Assembly: GCF_000952685.1 (NCBI RefSeq) | Contig: NZ_JYHV01000013.1 | Coordinates: forward strand, 1 to 64,000 | DNA: 64,000 bases | Direction of reading: 5' to 3' | Source of the DNA: Stutzerimonas stutzeri | GTDB lineage: Bacteria > Pseudomonadota > Gammaproteobacteria > Pseudomonadales > Pseudomonadaceae | Part shown: positions 46,782 to 56,251 of the stretch, piece by piece | Numbering within the stretch: position 1 is the stretch's first letter | Layout: each line of letters opens with the position of its first letter | Made by a program: the position numbers and the translations under genes | The notes under the pieces: model-generated | What the model was told of the DNA's origin: nothing | Seen by the model: only the letters and a program-made list of their open reading frames with translations | Databases searched by the model: none

Positions 46782-48011
46782 ATGAAGGTATTACATTTGG
46801 TCGCTGGCGAATTGACCGGAGGTGCTGCCCGCGGTGCGTACTGGTTGCACCAGGGGTTGCGCTCGCTGGGTGTCGATTCTCTCGTCTACACCAACAGCCA
46901 GATTACTCATGGCGATACCTCGGTGGTGTCCGTCAGCCGCAGCAAGAAAGACAAGATCATCAGTATCGCCAGGAGCCAGGCGGACCAGGCATTCGCCAGC
47001 TTCTACCGTGGACGCCAGTCGGGCATGTTCAGCGCCGGGGTGATGGGCGCCGATTTCACCGACAGCACCGAATGCCGCGAGGCCGACGTGGTGCATCTGC
47101 ACTGGATCAATGGCGGCTTCGTCGACATGAAGCACCTGGCCAAGCTGCGCAAGCCGGTGGTCTGGACCATGCGCGACATGTGGCCGATGACGGGTGGCTG
47201 TCACTACGCCATGGGCTGCGAGAAGTTCATTACCGGCTGCGGCAGCTGCGATCAACTCGGCAGCACCTCCGACAGGGACCTGTCGCGCTTCGTGCTCAAC
47301 CGCAAGCGCAAGTATCTGCCCAAATCGATGAAGATGATCGGCATCAGCGACTGGGTCTCCGAGCAGGCCAGGCAGAGCCTGCTGTTCTGCGATTTCGACG
47401 TACGCACCATTCACAACAACGTCGATGCCAACGAGTTCTTCCCGCTGGATAAACCCCTGGCCAGGCAGTTGCTAGGGCTGAATACCGAGAAGAAGATCAT
47501 CCTCACCGGCTGTACCAGCGCCAAGGACATCTACAAGGGCTTCGGCAAATACCTGGAGATGCTCAAGCATCTCGACCCGGCCAAGTACCACCTGTGCTTT
47601 TTCGGCAAGCTGGACCAGTCCATCGCCGACGGCTTGGGCTTCGACTACACCTCGTTTGGCTACCTGCACGACAGCATCTCGCTGCGCCTGCTGTATTCGG
47701 CGGCCGATGTCTTCATTGCGCCAAGCCTGATGGAAGCGTTCGGCAAGACCCTCGCCGAAGCCATGGGCTGTGGGACCCCCGTGGTGTGCTTCGACGCCAC
47801 CGGCCCGAAAGATATCGTGACTCACCAACACGACGGCTATAAGGCCGCGCCCTTCGAAGCCAGGGGGCTCGCCGAGGGCGTCGAGTGGGTCACGGGCGAG
47901 GCCGACTATCCACAGCTCGCGGCCAATGCGAGAGAAAAGATCGTCAGCACCTTCGACAGTCCGGTCATCGCTCGGCAGTACCGGGCGCTGTACGAGGAAA
48001 TGCTCGCATGA
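46782..48011 (+). CDS. Glycosyltransferase, GT4 family
   Basis: A cytoplasmic glycosyltransferase of 409 residues with the GT-B fold. The N-terminus (MKVLHLVAGELTGGAARGAYWLHQGL) and the donor-binding C-terminal motif (FIAPSLMEAFGKTLAEAMGCGTPVVCFDATGPKDIV, the E-x7-E pattern) place it in GT4. It contains a Cys-rich patch (GGCHYAMGCEKFITGCGSCDQLG) resembling WcaC/WbaZ-like relatives. Donor and acceptor sugars cannot be predicted; GDP-fucose and UDP-glucuronate made in this locus are candidates. The ATG at 46782 is one base after the flippase stop. Confidence 0.9.
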   Translation: MKVLHLVAGELTGGAARGAYWLHQGLRSLGVDSLVYTNSQITHGDTSVVSVSRSKKDKIISIARSQADQAFASFYRGRQSGMFSAGVMGADFTDSTECREADVVHLHWINGGFVDMKHLAKLRKPVVWTMRDMWPMTGGCHYAMGCEKFITGCGSCDQLGSTSDRDLSRFVLNRKRKYLPKSMKMIGISDWVSEQARQSLLFCDFDVRTIHNNVDANEFFPLDKPLARQLLGLNTEKKIILTGCTSAKDIYKGFGKYLEMLKHLDPAKYHLCFFGKLDQSIADGLGFDYTSFGYLHDSISLRLLYSAADVFIAPSLMEAFGKTLAEAMGCGTPVVCFDATGPKDIVTHQHDGYKAAPFEARGLAEGVEWVTGEADYPQLAANAREKIVSTFDSPVIARQYRALYEEMLA

Positions 48012-48182
48012 GCGGTCCGTCCGTCCGAGGCGGGCAGGGCAGTAACGCTTCGTTAACTTCGGCTGCCAACAATCAATTTAAAGCTGCTGTTCGGCGGGAC
48101 AGGGCGCTTGGTCGCGCCTGCTTTGGCCGCCCAGCATCACACACCACTCCTCTTGTCATCTGGAACCTACAGGTACTCTGAA

Positions 48183-49307
48183 ATGGAAAAGAAACGCGCA
48201 CTGATCACCGGGATTACTGGGCAGGACGGTTCCTACCTCGCCGAGTTTCTGCTGGAAAAGGGCTACGAGGTCCATGGCATCAAGCGCCGCGCCTCGTTGT
48301 TCAATACTCAGCGGGTCGATCACATCTATCAGGACCCTCATGTCGAGCACCAGAACCTGGTTCTGCACTACGGCGACCTGACCGACTCGTCCAATCTGAC
48401 TCGCATCATCCAGGAAGTGCAGCCCGACGAGGTGTACAACCTGGGTGCGCAATCGCACGTCGCCGTCAGCTTCGAATCGCCTGAATACACGGCGGATGTC
48501 GACGGCATGGGCGCGTTGCGCATTCTGGAAGCCATTCGCCTGCTGGGCCTGGAAAAGAAAACCCGCTTCTACCAGGCCTCGACCTCCGAGCTGTACGGCT
48601 TGGTGCAGGAGATTCCGCAGAAGGAAACCACGCCGTTCTATCCGCGTTCGCCTTATGCAGTGGCGAAGCTGTACGCCTACTGGATCACGGTCAACTACCG
48701 CGAAGCCTACGGTATGTATGCCTGCAACGGCATTCTCTTCAACCACGAGTCGCCACGCCGCGGCGAAACCTTCGTGACCCGCAAGATCACCCGCGGCCTG
48801 GCAAACATCGCTCAGGGACTGGAGAAGTGCTTGCACATGGGCAACCTCGACGCGCTACGCGATTGGGGCCATGCCAAGGATTACGTACGCATGCAGTGGA
48901 TGATGCTGCAGCAGGAGCAGGCGGAAGACTTCGTCATCGCTACCGGCGTGCAGTACTCGGTGCGCGAATTCATTCGTTGGTCCGCCGCTGAGCTGGGTGT
49001 CCAGCTGCGCTTCGAAGGCAGCGGCGTAGACGAGCGCGCCATCGTTGCCGGCATCGAAGGAGACAAGGCACCGGCGCTTAACGTGGGTGACGTCATCGTT
49101 CGCATCGATCCGCGCTACTTCCGTCCGGCGGAAGTGGAGACCCTGCTCGGCGACCCGAGCAACGCCAAGAACAAACTTGGCTGGACCCCGGAAATCAGCG
49201 TGCAGGAAATGTGCGCCGAGATGGTCCGCGAGGATCTGAAGGTCGCCCAGCGCCATGCCCTGCTCAAAGAGCACGGCTTCGACATTCCAGTGACATTGGA
49301 GAACTGA
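48183..49307 (+). CDS. gmd: GDP-mannose 4,6-dehydratase
   Basis: A cytoplasmic extended SDR of 374 residues that converts GDP-D-mannose to GDP-4-keto-6-deoxymannose. Motifs: NADP loop [36 protein letters not shown] (catalytic Thr/Ser-Glu), [12 protein letters not shown] (Tyr-Lys) and the [18 protein letters not shown] segment specific to Gmd. The length matches the family. The next gene, fcl, begins three bases after its stop, together giving GDP-L-fucose. The preceding gap of 171 bases holds no recognised feature. Confidence 0.96.
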   Translation: MEKKRALITGITGQDGSYLAEFLLEKGYEVHGIKRRASLFNTQRVDHIYQDPHVEHQNLVLHYGDLTDSSNLTRIIQEVQPDEVYNLGAQSHVAVSFESPEYTADVDGMGALRILEAIRLLGLEKKTRFYQASTSELYGLVQEIPQKETTPFYPRSPYAVAKLYAYWITVNYREAYGMYACNGILFNHESPRRGETFVTRKITRGLANIAQGLEKCLHMGNLDALRDWGHAKDYVRMQWMMLQQEQAEDFVIATGVQYSVREFIRWSAAELGVQLRFEGSGVDERAIVAGIEGDKAPALNVGDVIVRIDPRYFRPAEVETLLGDPSNAKNKLGWTPEISVQEMCAEMVREDLKVAQRHALLKEHGFDIPVTLEN

Positions 49308-49309
49308 AT

Positions 49310-50278
49310 ATGAATCGTGACGCACGTATTTTCGTTGCGGGACATCGCGGCATGGTGGGCTCCGCGATTGTCCGTCGCCTGCAATCGCTGGGATACCGCA
49401 ATCTCATCACGCGTGGGCGTGAGGAGTTGGATCTGGTCGACCAGGCGGCGGTGAACGCCTTTTTTGCAGAGAACAAGATCGATCAGGTTTACATGGCCTC
49501 GGCCAAGGTGGGTGGCATTCATGCCAACAACACCTATCCGGCCGAGTTCATCTACCAGAACCTCATGGTCGAAGCGAACATCATTCATGCCGCGCATTGC
49601 AACGACGTCAATAAGTTGCTGTTCCTCGGCTCGTCGTGCATCTATCCCAAGTTCGCCGAGCAGCCGATGAAGGAAGAGGCGTTGGTGACCGGCGTGTTAG
49701 AACCGACCAACGAGCCCTACGCAGTGGCGAAGATTGCTGGCATCAAACTGTGCGAGAGCTACAACCGCCAGTACGGCCGTGACTATCGCAGCGTGATGCC
49801 AACCAACCTCTACGGTCCGAACGACAATTTCCATCCGGAAAACAGCCATGTGGTGCCGGCATTGCTCAAGCGCTTCCACGAGGCGACGCAGCGCGGCGAT
49901 AACGAAGTCGTGATCTGGGGCAGCGGCAAGCCGCAGCGCGAGTTCCTCCATGTCGACGACATGGCCGCAGCCTGCGTGCACGTCATGGAACTGGATGACG
50001 AGACCTATCAGGCCCATACCCAGCCGATGCTGTCGCACATCAACGTGGGTACTGGGGTGGACTGCAGCATCCGCGAGCTCGCCGAAACCATTGCTCGGGT
50101 CACTGAGTACCAGGGCGAGCTCAAATTCGACAGCACCAAGCCGGACGGCACCCCGCGCAAGCTCATGGACGTCTCGCGTCTCAAGGCGCTCGGTTGGCAG
50201 TCGAGCATCAGCCTGGAAGACGGTCTGCGCGATGCATATCGCTGGTTCGTCGAAAATCAGCATCTGGTTCGTCACTGA
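49310..50278 (+). CDS. fcl: GDP-L-fucose synthase
   Basis: An NADPH-dependent epimerase-reductase of 322 residues that completes GDP-L-fucose synthesis. Motifs: [20 protein letters not shown] at the N-terminus, the catalytic Ser-Tyr-Lys in [16 protein letters not shown] and [17 protein letters not shown], and [19 protein letters not shown]. The start at 49310 has TTGGAGA upstream within the end of gmd. Together with ugd this indicates an acidic, fucose-containing polymer. Confidence 0.96.
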   Translation: MNRDARIFVAGHRGMVGSAIVRRLQSLGYRNLITRGREELDLVDQAAVNAFFAENKIDQVYMASAKVGGIHANNTYPAEFIYQNLMVEANIIHAAHCNDVNKLLFLGSSCIYPKFAEQPMKEEALVTGVLEPTNEPYAVAKIAGIKLCESYNRQYGRDYRSVMPTNLYGPNDNFHPENSHVVPALLKRFHEATQRGDNEVVIWGSGKPQREFLHVDDMAAACVHVMELDDETYQAHTQPMLSHINVGTGVDCSIRELAETIARVTEYQGELKFDSTKPDGTPRKLMDVSRLKALGWQSSISLEDGLRDAYRWFVENQHLVRH

Positions 50279-50383
50279 TCAATCAGGGCCATGGCCTGCC
50301 ACGCAGGATTTTTGGCGCGATGAGCGGGGAAGAGACAGGCGGGCGATAGCGCCGGAGAAGCAATGCGGCGCATTTGGCTTGAG

Positions 50384-50410
50384 CAACAGCGGACTTTTTT
50401 GCCGCTGTTG
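50384..50410 (+). other. Hairpin in the fcl-wzy gap
   Basis: CAACAGCGG pairs with CCGCTGTTG around a loop containing six T. It lies in the 212-base gap after fcl, which has no other recognised feature. It is not a conventional terminator because the T run is in the loop. Confidence 0.5.
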
Positions 50411-50490
50411 TTGTCCATCCATGGCACATGATTCCTCCGCCGTGGTGAACCGCCTATCTAGAAGTCGTCAAACCGGACCGGCTCGGTTCT

Positions 50491-51813
50491 GTGTTCGCCA
50501 CGTCACATCTGGAAAATGGGGAAAGCCGCTTGTTAAGGAAAGTTCTGGCGTACAAGAATCTGCTGTTCATGCTCCTGTTGCTGAACTCCACCTGCTTCTT
50601 CCTGACGGATGACAAGCGGGCCGGAATTCCGTACTTCCAGGAGCTGTTTTTGCTACTGGTTCTGGCGGCAACAGCCTGCCTGTTCGTAGCATGGAAGTGG
50701 GTCTATCAGTCAAAGACCAGCCTGTGGATCATCTTCATGGGCTGCCTGCTGCCGGTTATCTCCGCGGTGCTCGCCAACCTGAACTTCGGTCAACCCATGG
50801 CATATGGCTTGCTGGAAGAGCGTCGTTTCTTTCAATACCTGGTGTTTTTCCCGACCCTGTTCCTGTTGATCAAGGCGTCTCCGACCGAGGAGGAACTGGG
50901 AAAGTACTTTCTTTACGTCGGCCTGTTCTGCGCCACCCTGGGCTTTGCCTACTATCTGGGAATTATTCCGCAGAACAAAGTGGCTTCCTTCACCGTCGAT
51001 GATTGGACGCAGTACGAGGACCTGTTGCGTCCGAATCGCTTCCGCATCGGTGCGCCCGTAGTCACCATCTCGGCGTTCATGCTGATGTACAGCATGAAGG
51101 ATCGGGTCACGATCGGCAGGCTACTGGTTCTTCTCTACTTCGTGGCCTATCTCTGGCTGGTCATGCAGACCCGGCAGACCATGGTGGTCTGGGCCTTGGC
51201 GGGTATGTGGATATTCCGTAAGCGCATCGATTCGCTGATGAAGATGAGTGTGCTCGGCGTGACGATCCTGGTGGTGTCATACCTGTTGGTCCCTGAGTTC
51301 TATCACGAACAATACGCCCGATTCGATGCCTTGCTCTTCGACGCCACAGCGGGGCCTGGCGTGCGGGAGAGAACCGTTTCGATCATTCTGGATGCCATCA
51401 GCGCCAACAACTATTTCGGCATGGGTGCGCTGTCTCTGCAATGGCAAGGCGGGTTCTCGCGAATTTATAACTCACACTTTTATCTCGCCGATGTCGGAAT
51501 ATTCGGCGTCTATTATCGGTACGGGTTCCTGGCGCCTATCGTCGCCTTGGTCTTCTATGGCGGCTTCATCTGGATAATGCGCCAATGCTCGAACAAGGGG
51601 CCTTTGCTGGCAGCCCTGCAACTATCCTTTGTGGTCAGCATGTTGAATATTGCGCTTTCCAATGCACTGACATTTTCTGGTGATGTGTATGGGATGGCGG
51701 CGGCGTTTTTCCTTTATTACGCCAAGCTTAAAACAGCGGACACCCCCCTTACGGCAAATCTTGAACAGGTGAATTATGGTCAGTTTCAGTATCGTAACTA
51801 TAAACTGGAATAA
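50491..51813 (+). CDS. Wzy-like polysaccharide polymerase/ligase (membrane protein)
   Basis: An integral membrane protein of up to 440 residues with about ten to eleven hydrophobic helices, a long periplasmic loop in the second half (about 285-340) and an overall plan like Wzy polymerases and O-antigen ligases, families known for low sequence identity. It occupies the expected place for a polymerase in a Wzx/Wzy locus, and no other candidate is present. The start is uncertain: GTG at 50491 or TTG at 50530. Its 3' end overlaps the GT2 gene by 38 bases. Confidence 0.7.
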   Translation: MFATSHLENGESRLLRKVLAYKNLLFMLLLLNSTCFFLTDDKRAGIPYFQELFLLLVLAATACLFVAWKWVYQSKTSLWIIFMGCLLPVISAVLANLNFGQPMAYGLLEERRFFQYLVFFPTLFLLIKASPTEEELGKYFLYVGLFCATLGFAYYLGIIPQNKVASFTVDDWTQYEDLLRPNRFRIGAPVVTISAFMLMYSMKDRVTIGRLLVLLYFVAYLWLVMQTRQTMVVWALAGMWIFRKRIDSLMKMSVLGVTILVVSYLLVPEFYHEQYARFDALLFDATAGPGVRERTVSIILDAISANNYFGMGALSLQWQGGFSRIYNSHFYLADVGIFGVYYRYGFLAPIVALVFYGGFIWIMRQCSNKGPLLAALQLSFVVSMLNIALSNALTFSGDVYGMAAAFFLYYAKLKTADTPLTANLEQVNYGQFQYRNYKLE

Positions 51814-52540
51814 TCTGGATGGCCTGAAGGAAACCTATCGGAGCCTAACCAGCCAGACCTACCGGAACTTTCGCTGGATTGTTATCGACGGCGCCTCAAA
51901 AGATGGGAGCGGCGAATGGTTGAAAAGTCTTGACGACGATCAGGCGGAAATAACCATCGAGCCGGACAAGGGTATTTACGATGCGATGAACAAAGGGCGT
52001 CTGCGTGCAGTCGAGACGTCCGGCTATACGCTGTTCCTCAACAGCGGTGACTCGCTTGCCGACCCATCGGTACTCGAACGTATCAATGGCGAGTTGTCGA
52101 AAACGACCGCCGTACCGAAGTTCATCTATGGTGACTTCTATCGCAAGGAAGCCAGCGGCGACTTGAAACTCACCAGCGCACGTCCCATCGAACGCGCGCC
52201 GCTGGGTTTGCCGGCCAGCCATCAGACCATGTACTTCGAGAATGAGCGACTGCGCCAGTTCGAATTCAGGCTCGATTACAAGTTGTCAGCAGACTACTGC
52301 TTGTTGCTTGAATTCCTGCAGGGGCTGGACTTGCAAAGCGAAGTTCTGCAACTGTCGTTTCCGCTGTGCATCTTCGATACCACGGGTGTATCGCACAAGC
52401 GACGCTTTGAGGCGATTCGTGAAGACATGCATATCAGAACGCGCTTTCTGAATTTTTCCAAACCCAACGCCTTGGCGCTCTATGTGCTGCATTACGTACA
52501 TACCCATACCAAACAACTGCGTTCGTCATTGGGGCGTTGA
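51776..52540 (+). CDS. Glycosyltransferase, GT2 family
   Basis: A glycosyltransferase of 254 residues with the GT-A fold. It shows FSIVTINWNNLDGLKETYRSLTSQTYRNFRWIVIDGASKDGS, EPDKGIYDAMNKG and FLNSGDSL, where the usual D-x-D is replaced by SGDS, a form common in the WcaA/colanic-acid-type GT2 group. It probably adds one sugar of the repeat unit. It begins inside the wzy-like gene, implying coupled translation. Confidence 0.9.
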   Translation: MVSFSIVTINWNNLDGLKETYRSLTSQTYRNFRWIVIDGASKDGSGEWLKSLDDDQAEITIEPDKGIYDAMNKGRLRAVETSGYTLFLNSGDSLADPSVLERINGELSKTTAVPKFIYGDFYRKEASGDLKLTSARPIERAPLGLPASHQTMYFENERLRQFEFRLDYKLSADYCLLLEFLQGLDLQSEVLQLSFPLCIFDTTGVSHKRRFEAIREDMHIRTRFLNFSKPNALALYVLHYVHTHTKQLRSSLGR

Positions 52541-52600
52541 AGAAGTAGACGGGTTTCCCATCGAGGAGATGGTCCAAGAAAAGGCACAGGAGAGTGTTCG

Positions 52601-53581
52601 ATGAATTACCGAAGCCTGAATGACCTATCGCGGCTCAGCACTGAGTGTGCCAGCAAGATTCCAAACGATGTCGATCTAGTGGTCGGTATCCCCCGAAGCG
52701 GGACGCTGGTCGCCAGCGTCATCGCGCTGAAGCAGAACCTGCCATTGACGGACCTCTATTCGTTTCTGCGCAATGATGATCTGAAGAAAGGCAATACCCG
52801 CACCTACAAACACGCCGACCTGACGAAGCCATGGGATGCAAGAAAAATCCTGCTTGTGGACGATAGCATCTCATCGGGCAACTCCATGCAGGCCGCGTTG
52901 GTGCAGGTACGCTCCGCTTATAAGGGCAGCGTGGTGACCATGGCCGCGTTTGCCGAACGACATAATCGGAATCTCGTAGATGTACATCTAGAACTCGTAG
53001 AGCAGCCGCGGATGTTTGAATGGAACGTGATGCACCATCCGTTCCTGGCCCAGGCATGTCTGGATATAGATGGGGTGCTCTGCGTCGATCCGACCTTGGA
53101 GGAGAACGATGACGGACCGAACTACCTGCAGTTTCTAGGTTGCACGCGCCCGCTCTTCATCCCTTCGGTCAAGGTTGCGCATCTGGTGACCAGTCGGCTT
53201 GAAAAATACCGTGCCGAAACGGAGGCGTGGCTGGAGCGCAACGGTGTGCAATACGGCACCTTGCACATGCTCGACCTACCCACTGCTGAAGAGCGCCGCC
53301 GATTGAATATCCATCACAAGTTCAAGGCGGAGGTTTATGCCAAACAACCGTTGACGCGGCTATTCGTCGAGAGCGAAGTCAGGCAGGCGGTCGAGATCAT
53401 GAAGCTCAGTGGCAAACCGGTGTACTGCATCGAGACCAATGAGATGTACGTGCCTGGCCAGGTCTATAACCTCAAGTCCAATGCATTGCGCAAGAGCTAC
53501 AGCCTGAAGGCGAAGCTGGTCGGCAAGGCTAGATCGATTCTTGGCAAGTGGGTACCGGTCGCACCCTCGTCGAAGAGCTGA
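52601..53581 (+). CDS. Phosphoribosyltransferase-HAD hydrolase fusion
   Basis: A protein of 326 residues joining two domains. Residues about 1-130 are a type I phosphoribosyltransferase, with the PRPP-binding motif RKILLVDDSISSGNSM (81-96) and an early VVGIPRSGTLVA loop. Residues about 150-285 look like a HAD-type phosphatase: motif I LDIDGVLCVD (Asp155, Asp157), a Thr/Ser after a hydrophobic strand (HLVTSRLEKY), a Lys region (HHKFKAEVYAK) and acidic FVESE. No membrane segment is present. Function is unknown; it lies in the glycan operon, 60 bp after the GT2 gene. Transfer or salvage involving a phosphorylated pentose for glycan decoration is one hypothesis. Confidence 0.82.
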   Translation: MNYRSLNDLSRLSTECASKIPNDVDLVVGIPRSGTLVASVIALKQNLPLTDLYSFLRNDDLKKGNTRTYKHADLTKPWDARKILLVDDSISSGNSMQAALVQVRSAYKGSVVTMAAFAERHNRNLVDVHLELVEQPRMFEWNVMHHPFLAQACLDIDGVLCVDPTLEENDDGPNYLQFLGCTRPLFIPSVKVAHLVTSRLEKYRAETEAWLERNGVQYGTLHMLDLPTAEERRRLNIHHKFKAEVYAKQPLTRLFVESEVRQAVEIMKLSGKPVYCIETNEMYVPGQVYNLKSNALRKSYSLKAKLVGKARSILGKWVPVAPSSKS

Positions 53582-53633
53582 TGCGCCCGTTTCGATCGCA
53601 CCTGGGGGCGGCCGGAACGAGCGCTGGTGCTGC

Positions 53634-54680
53634 TCAGTGTTTGGGGCCGATTTGGCTGCAATCTCCCTGGTTGACGTACTTGCTGAGCACTTCCCACTGC
53701 GGACGGTCCTGACCGTCCTTCGGTTCGACGGACAACTTGTATTTGCCCCAGGACGAACCGGCCGCCCAGTATGTCATCGGGATGCAGTGTTGCTGCAGGT
53801 ATGCCAGCAAGTTATCCATCGCTTCCAATAGGCGGGGATCATCGGAAGGAACACCAAACTCACCGATATGACCTTGCTTGCCATGCTCGATCAACCAATC
53901 GATAAAGGGTTTGACGCGTTTGACGCCGAGCATGGTGTCGAAGTCTTTCTCCAGCGGTTCCTTGTATTGTCCGCTACCGTGTTTATCAAGATACAGATGG
54001 GCGGAAAATATCAACTTGTCGGAGGGGTCTTTCAGTTGCAACAGCGGATCATTGAATTTCTGCCAGCGAAAACTGCTGGACCAGAAGTTGCCCTCGATAA
54101 ACAAGGGCCGCGCCTTGTCATGTTTTCTGATGGCGTCGATACCGGCTTGGGCTGCGGCCGGCCAATATTCGTCGGCGCCGTGTGGTTCGTTCATGATGTC
54201 GTAGGCATAAAGCCCTGGGTGATCCTTCCAACGCTTGGCAATGCGTTCCAACAGATCCGCGTAAGCCGATATCGGTACAGCTTCGGTTCCAATGATCTGT
54301 TTCTGATAGCGGGCGTAGTTGTGAATGTCGAGGATGACCCGCATGTCGTTATCAGCGGCTTGTTGCAATGTCTCTTCGATCAGCTGTGCATAATCTTCGT
54401 CAAGTTCCGCGTTCAATTCATGCTGCAGGCGTTCCCACATGATGGGAAAGCGAATGGTCATGATGCCCTTGGCCTTCCACTTCGAAAGATAGCCAGGAGC
54501 TGGGAAGAAATAATTTGTTTTATATTTCCCAGGGATGACATTGCCAGAAAATGCGGCACCGCCAATATTCAGTCCGATCAGATCGATATTTTCTGCCTCG
54601 CTTGCGGCACTCCCGAGCACAAGTGCGAGTCCGAGGAGTATTCCTTTTGATCGTTTCGAAACGCTACGTGTCCTTAACAT
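53634..54680 (-). CDS. Secreted GH5-family glycanase (cellulase-like)
   Basis: A secreted glycoside hydrolase of 348 residues. The signal peptide spans about 1-29 (GILLGLALVLGSAASEAEN), followed by the GH5 barrel: IMTIRFPIMWERL, RVILDIHNYARY, the acid/base in AYDIMNEPHG (Glu165) and the nucleophile in HIGEFGVPSD (Glu274). Two Cys near the end (299, 341) may form a disulphide. It is paralogous to the catalytic part of the 57559-59691 enzyme. It lies in the polysaccharide locus but on the opposite strand, so it is expressed separately; trimming or release of the polymer is an inference. The ATG at 54680 has AGAGGT upstream. Confidence 0.9.
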   Translation of the reverse strand: MLRTRSVSKRSKGILLGLALVLGSAASEAENIDLIGLNIGGAAFSGNVIPGKYKTNYFFPAPGYLSKWKAKGIMTIRFPIMWERLQHELNAELDEDYAQLIEETLQQAADNDMRVILDIHNYARYQKQIIGTEAVPISAYADLLERIAKRWKDHPGLYAYDIMNEPHGADEYWPAAAQAGIDAIRKHDKARPLFIEGNFWSSSFRWQKFNDPLLQLKDPSDKLIFSAHLYLDKHGSGQYKEPLEKDFDTMLGVKRVKPFIDWLIEHGKQGHIGEFGVPSDDPRLLEAMDNLLAYLQQHCIPMTYWAAGSSWGKYKLSVEPKDGQDRPQWEVLSKYVNQGDCSQIGPKH

Positions 54681-54861
54681 CTGACTACCTCTTTTTACCC
54701 TTTGGGAAGATACCGCGGGAGCGGCTGCTTCGTTTGTCCGGCAGAGCCAGGCATTGTTCAGTTTTTTTCCAGACGAATCTTCCGTTCTGCACGCACCCCC
54801 ATCCGGCTGCTGCAGTGCGTCTCGATGACTTTCATTTGATTTGCAGACAGAGAAGCTATTT

Positions 54862-55656
54862 ATGAAAAATCCCCTCACCAAAAGGATGGATCCTTTGATA
54901 GGGAAGCTGAAACTATTGGACGAAACAGATACCGGCCCTTTTATCTCCGAGTTGAAGAAGCGCGAATCGCCGACCATCCTGGGGTTTCTCAATCAGCATG
55001 GCTACAACATCGCTCAGCGTCATTCCTCGGTCCTGCACAGCTTTCTTCAGGTCAACTATTTGCTGCGCGACGGCATCGGTATCAAGATCGCCTGCTTGTT
55101 CAATGGGCTCGACCCGAAAGCCAACCTCAACGGATCCGACTTCATTCCAGAGCTGATCGAAGATCTGGTAGGAGACTCCGAAGACCGTTACGAGCTGTTC
55201 GCCATGGGGACTTGTGAGCCTTGGCTGAGCGATGGCGCGCGCAAACTGTTCGGCGACCGCAGGTTCTATGCGATCGATGGCTTCAAGCGTTCCGAGGAGT
55301 ACCTGGAGTTCTTTCGGCAGCACCACGTGCCCGGGCGCTTTCCGATCATCGTGTTGGCCATGGGCATGCCCAAGCAGGAGCATGTGGCGCTGCATCTGCA
55401 AAAGGCGATGAATACCCGTGCACTGCTGATCTGTGGTGGCGCGATCCTTGATTTTTCGGCACAGCGCTTTCCGCGCGCACCGATGCTTTTTCGCCGGTTT
55501 GGGCTGGAATGGGCGTTCCGCATGCTCATCGAGCCCCGTCGCTTGTTCAAGCGTTACGCCGTGGGGATCCCGCTGTTCTTCTATTACCTGTCGCGTAACG
55601 CCTTCTCGAGCACGCGGCGCGTCGGTGGCTGGAGTGCGCTCAAGCGCGAACCCTAA
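54862..55656 (+). CDS. WecG/TagA/CpsF-family glycosyltransferase
   Basis: A glycosyltransferase of 264 residues (GT26). It contains INYLLRDGIG-like VNYLLRDGIGIKIACLF, YELFAMGTCEPWL and the signature VLAMGMPKQEHVALHL followed by ALLICGGAILDFSAQ and RAPMLFRRFGLEWAFRMLIEPRRLFKRY. These enzymes add ManNAcA or related sugars to an undecaprenyl-linked first sugar. The start is placed at the ATG 54862; an in-frame TTG lies at 54841. It is the last plus-strand gene of the locus. Confidence 0.9.
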   Translation: MKNPLTKRMDPLIGKLKLLDETDTGPFISELKKRESPTILGFLNQHGYNIAQRHSSVLHSFLQVNYLLRDGIGIKIACLFNGLDPKANLNGSDFIPELIEDLVGDSEDRYELFAMGTCEPWLSDGARKLFGDRRFYAIDGFKRSEEYLEFFRQHHVPGRFPIIVLAMGMPKQEHVALHLQKAMNTRALLICGGAILDFSAQRFPRAPMLFRRFGLEWAFRMLIEPRRLFKRYAVGIPLFFYYLSRNAFSSTRRVGGWSALKREP

Positions 55657-56026
55657 CCAATTGCTGCCGCCTGGCAAGGAGGAGAGGGCGGCAGCAGCCA
55701 GGATAGGTGGCAAAACGGACCGCGATTAGCGTGGGACACCGTTAATGTCATCAGCTTGCGTCGATCGAGACGATCCCAGCGTGGTACGTCTTGCTCGTCG
55801 AGCGCCCAGCAGGTTCATCGGTAACGCGAGTCAATATCCCCGCGCCAGTGCCCAAAACCTGGCCAGTCAGAAGCCCGAGTGGCTTCATCCCCCAATATTC
55901 CCAACATGATTTTTGCAATCGACCCGACGGCGCTCTGCTGGACTTGAGCGCGGGCGATGGTGGGGTGCGCGTCGGCGCAACACTCAGATCAGCAGCACCT
56001 CGTACAGGACTGCCTGAACAGCGCGA
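55657..56026. other. Intergenic region after the polysaccharide locus
   Basis: About 370 bases without a convincing gene. CTGCCGCC near 55668 and GGCGGCAG near 55688 form a GC-rich inverted repeat shortly past the WecG-type gene, possibly a weak terminator. Nothing else was recognised. Confidence 0.4.
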
Positions 56027-56209
56027 TTACCGCTTCCACCTATAGGCCTTGAGCGCTCCGCCGCAGCCATTGCCAGCAGAGCCGGGCCGGCCTACCAGAT
56101 CTATCAGTGCCTTGGTCGTACCGCGCAGCGGCCCCGCTTCCGCTGCTTCCAGAAAAGACTCGGTATCGATCCGCTCGTGGTTGACGACGCAAAGCCGTCG
56201 TTCGGTCAA
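56027..56209 (-). CDS. Possible small protein (60 aa), doubtful
   Basis: A frame opening with TTG at 56209 on the strand of the DUF488 gene and 42 bases downstream of its stop. The product (RRLCVVNHERIDTESFLEAA, then GTTKALIDLVGRPGSAGNG) has protein-like composition but no recognised family. A purine-rich AAGGAGGGAGAGG lies about 20 bases before the TTG, too far for a good start. It could be a gene remnant. Confidence 0.25.
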   Translation of the reverse strand: MTERRLCVVNHERIDTESFLEAAEAGPLRGTTKALIDLVGRPGSAGNGCGGALKAYRWKR

Positions 56210-56251
56210 CCGCCTGCTTGTTTGCCTCTCCCTCCTTGCGGGCTGTCAGCG

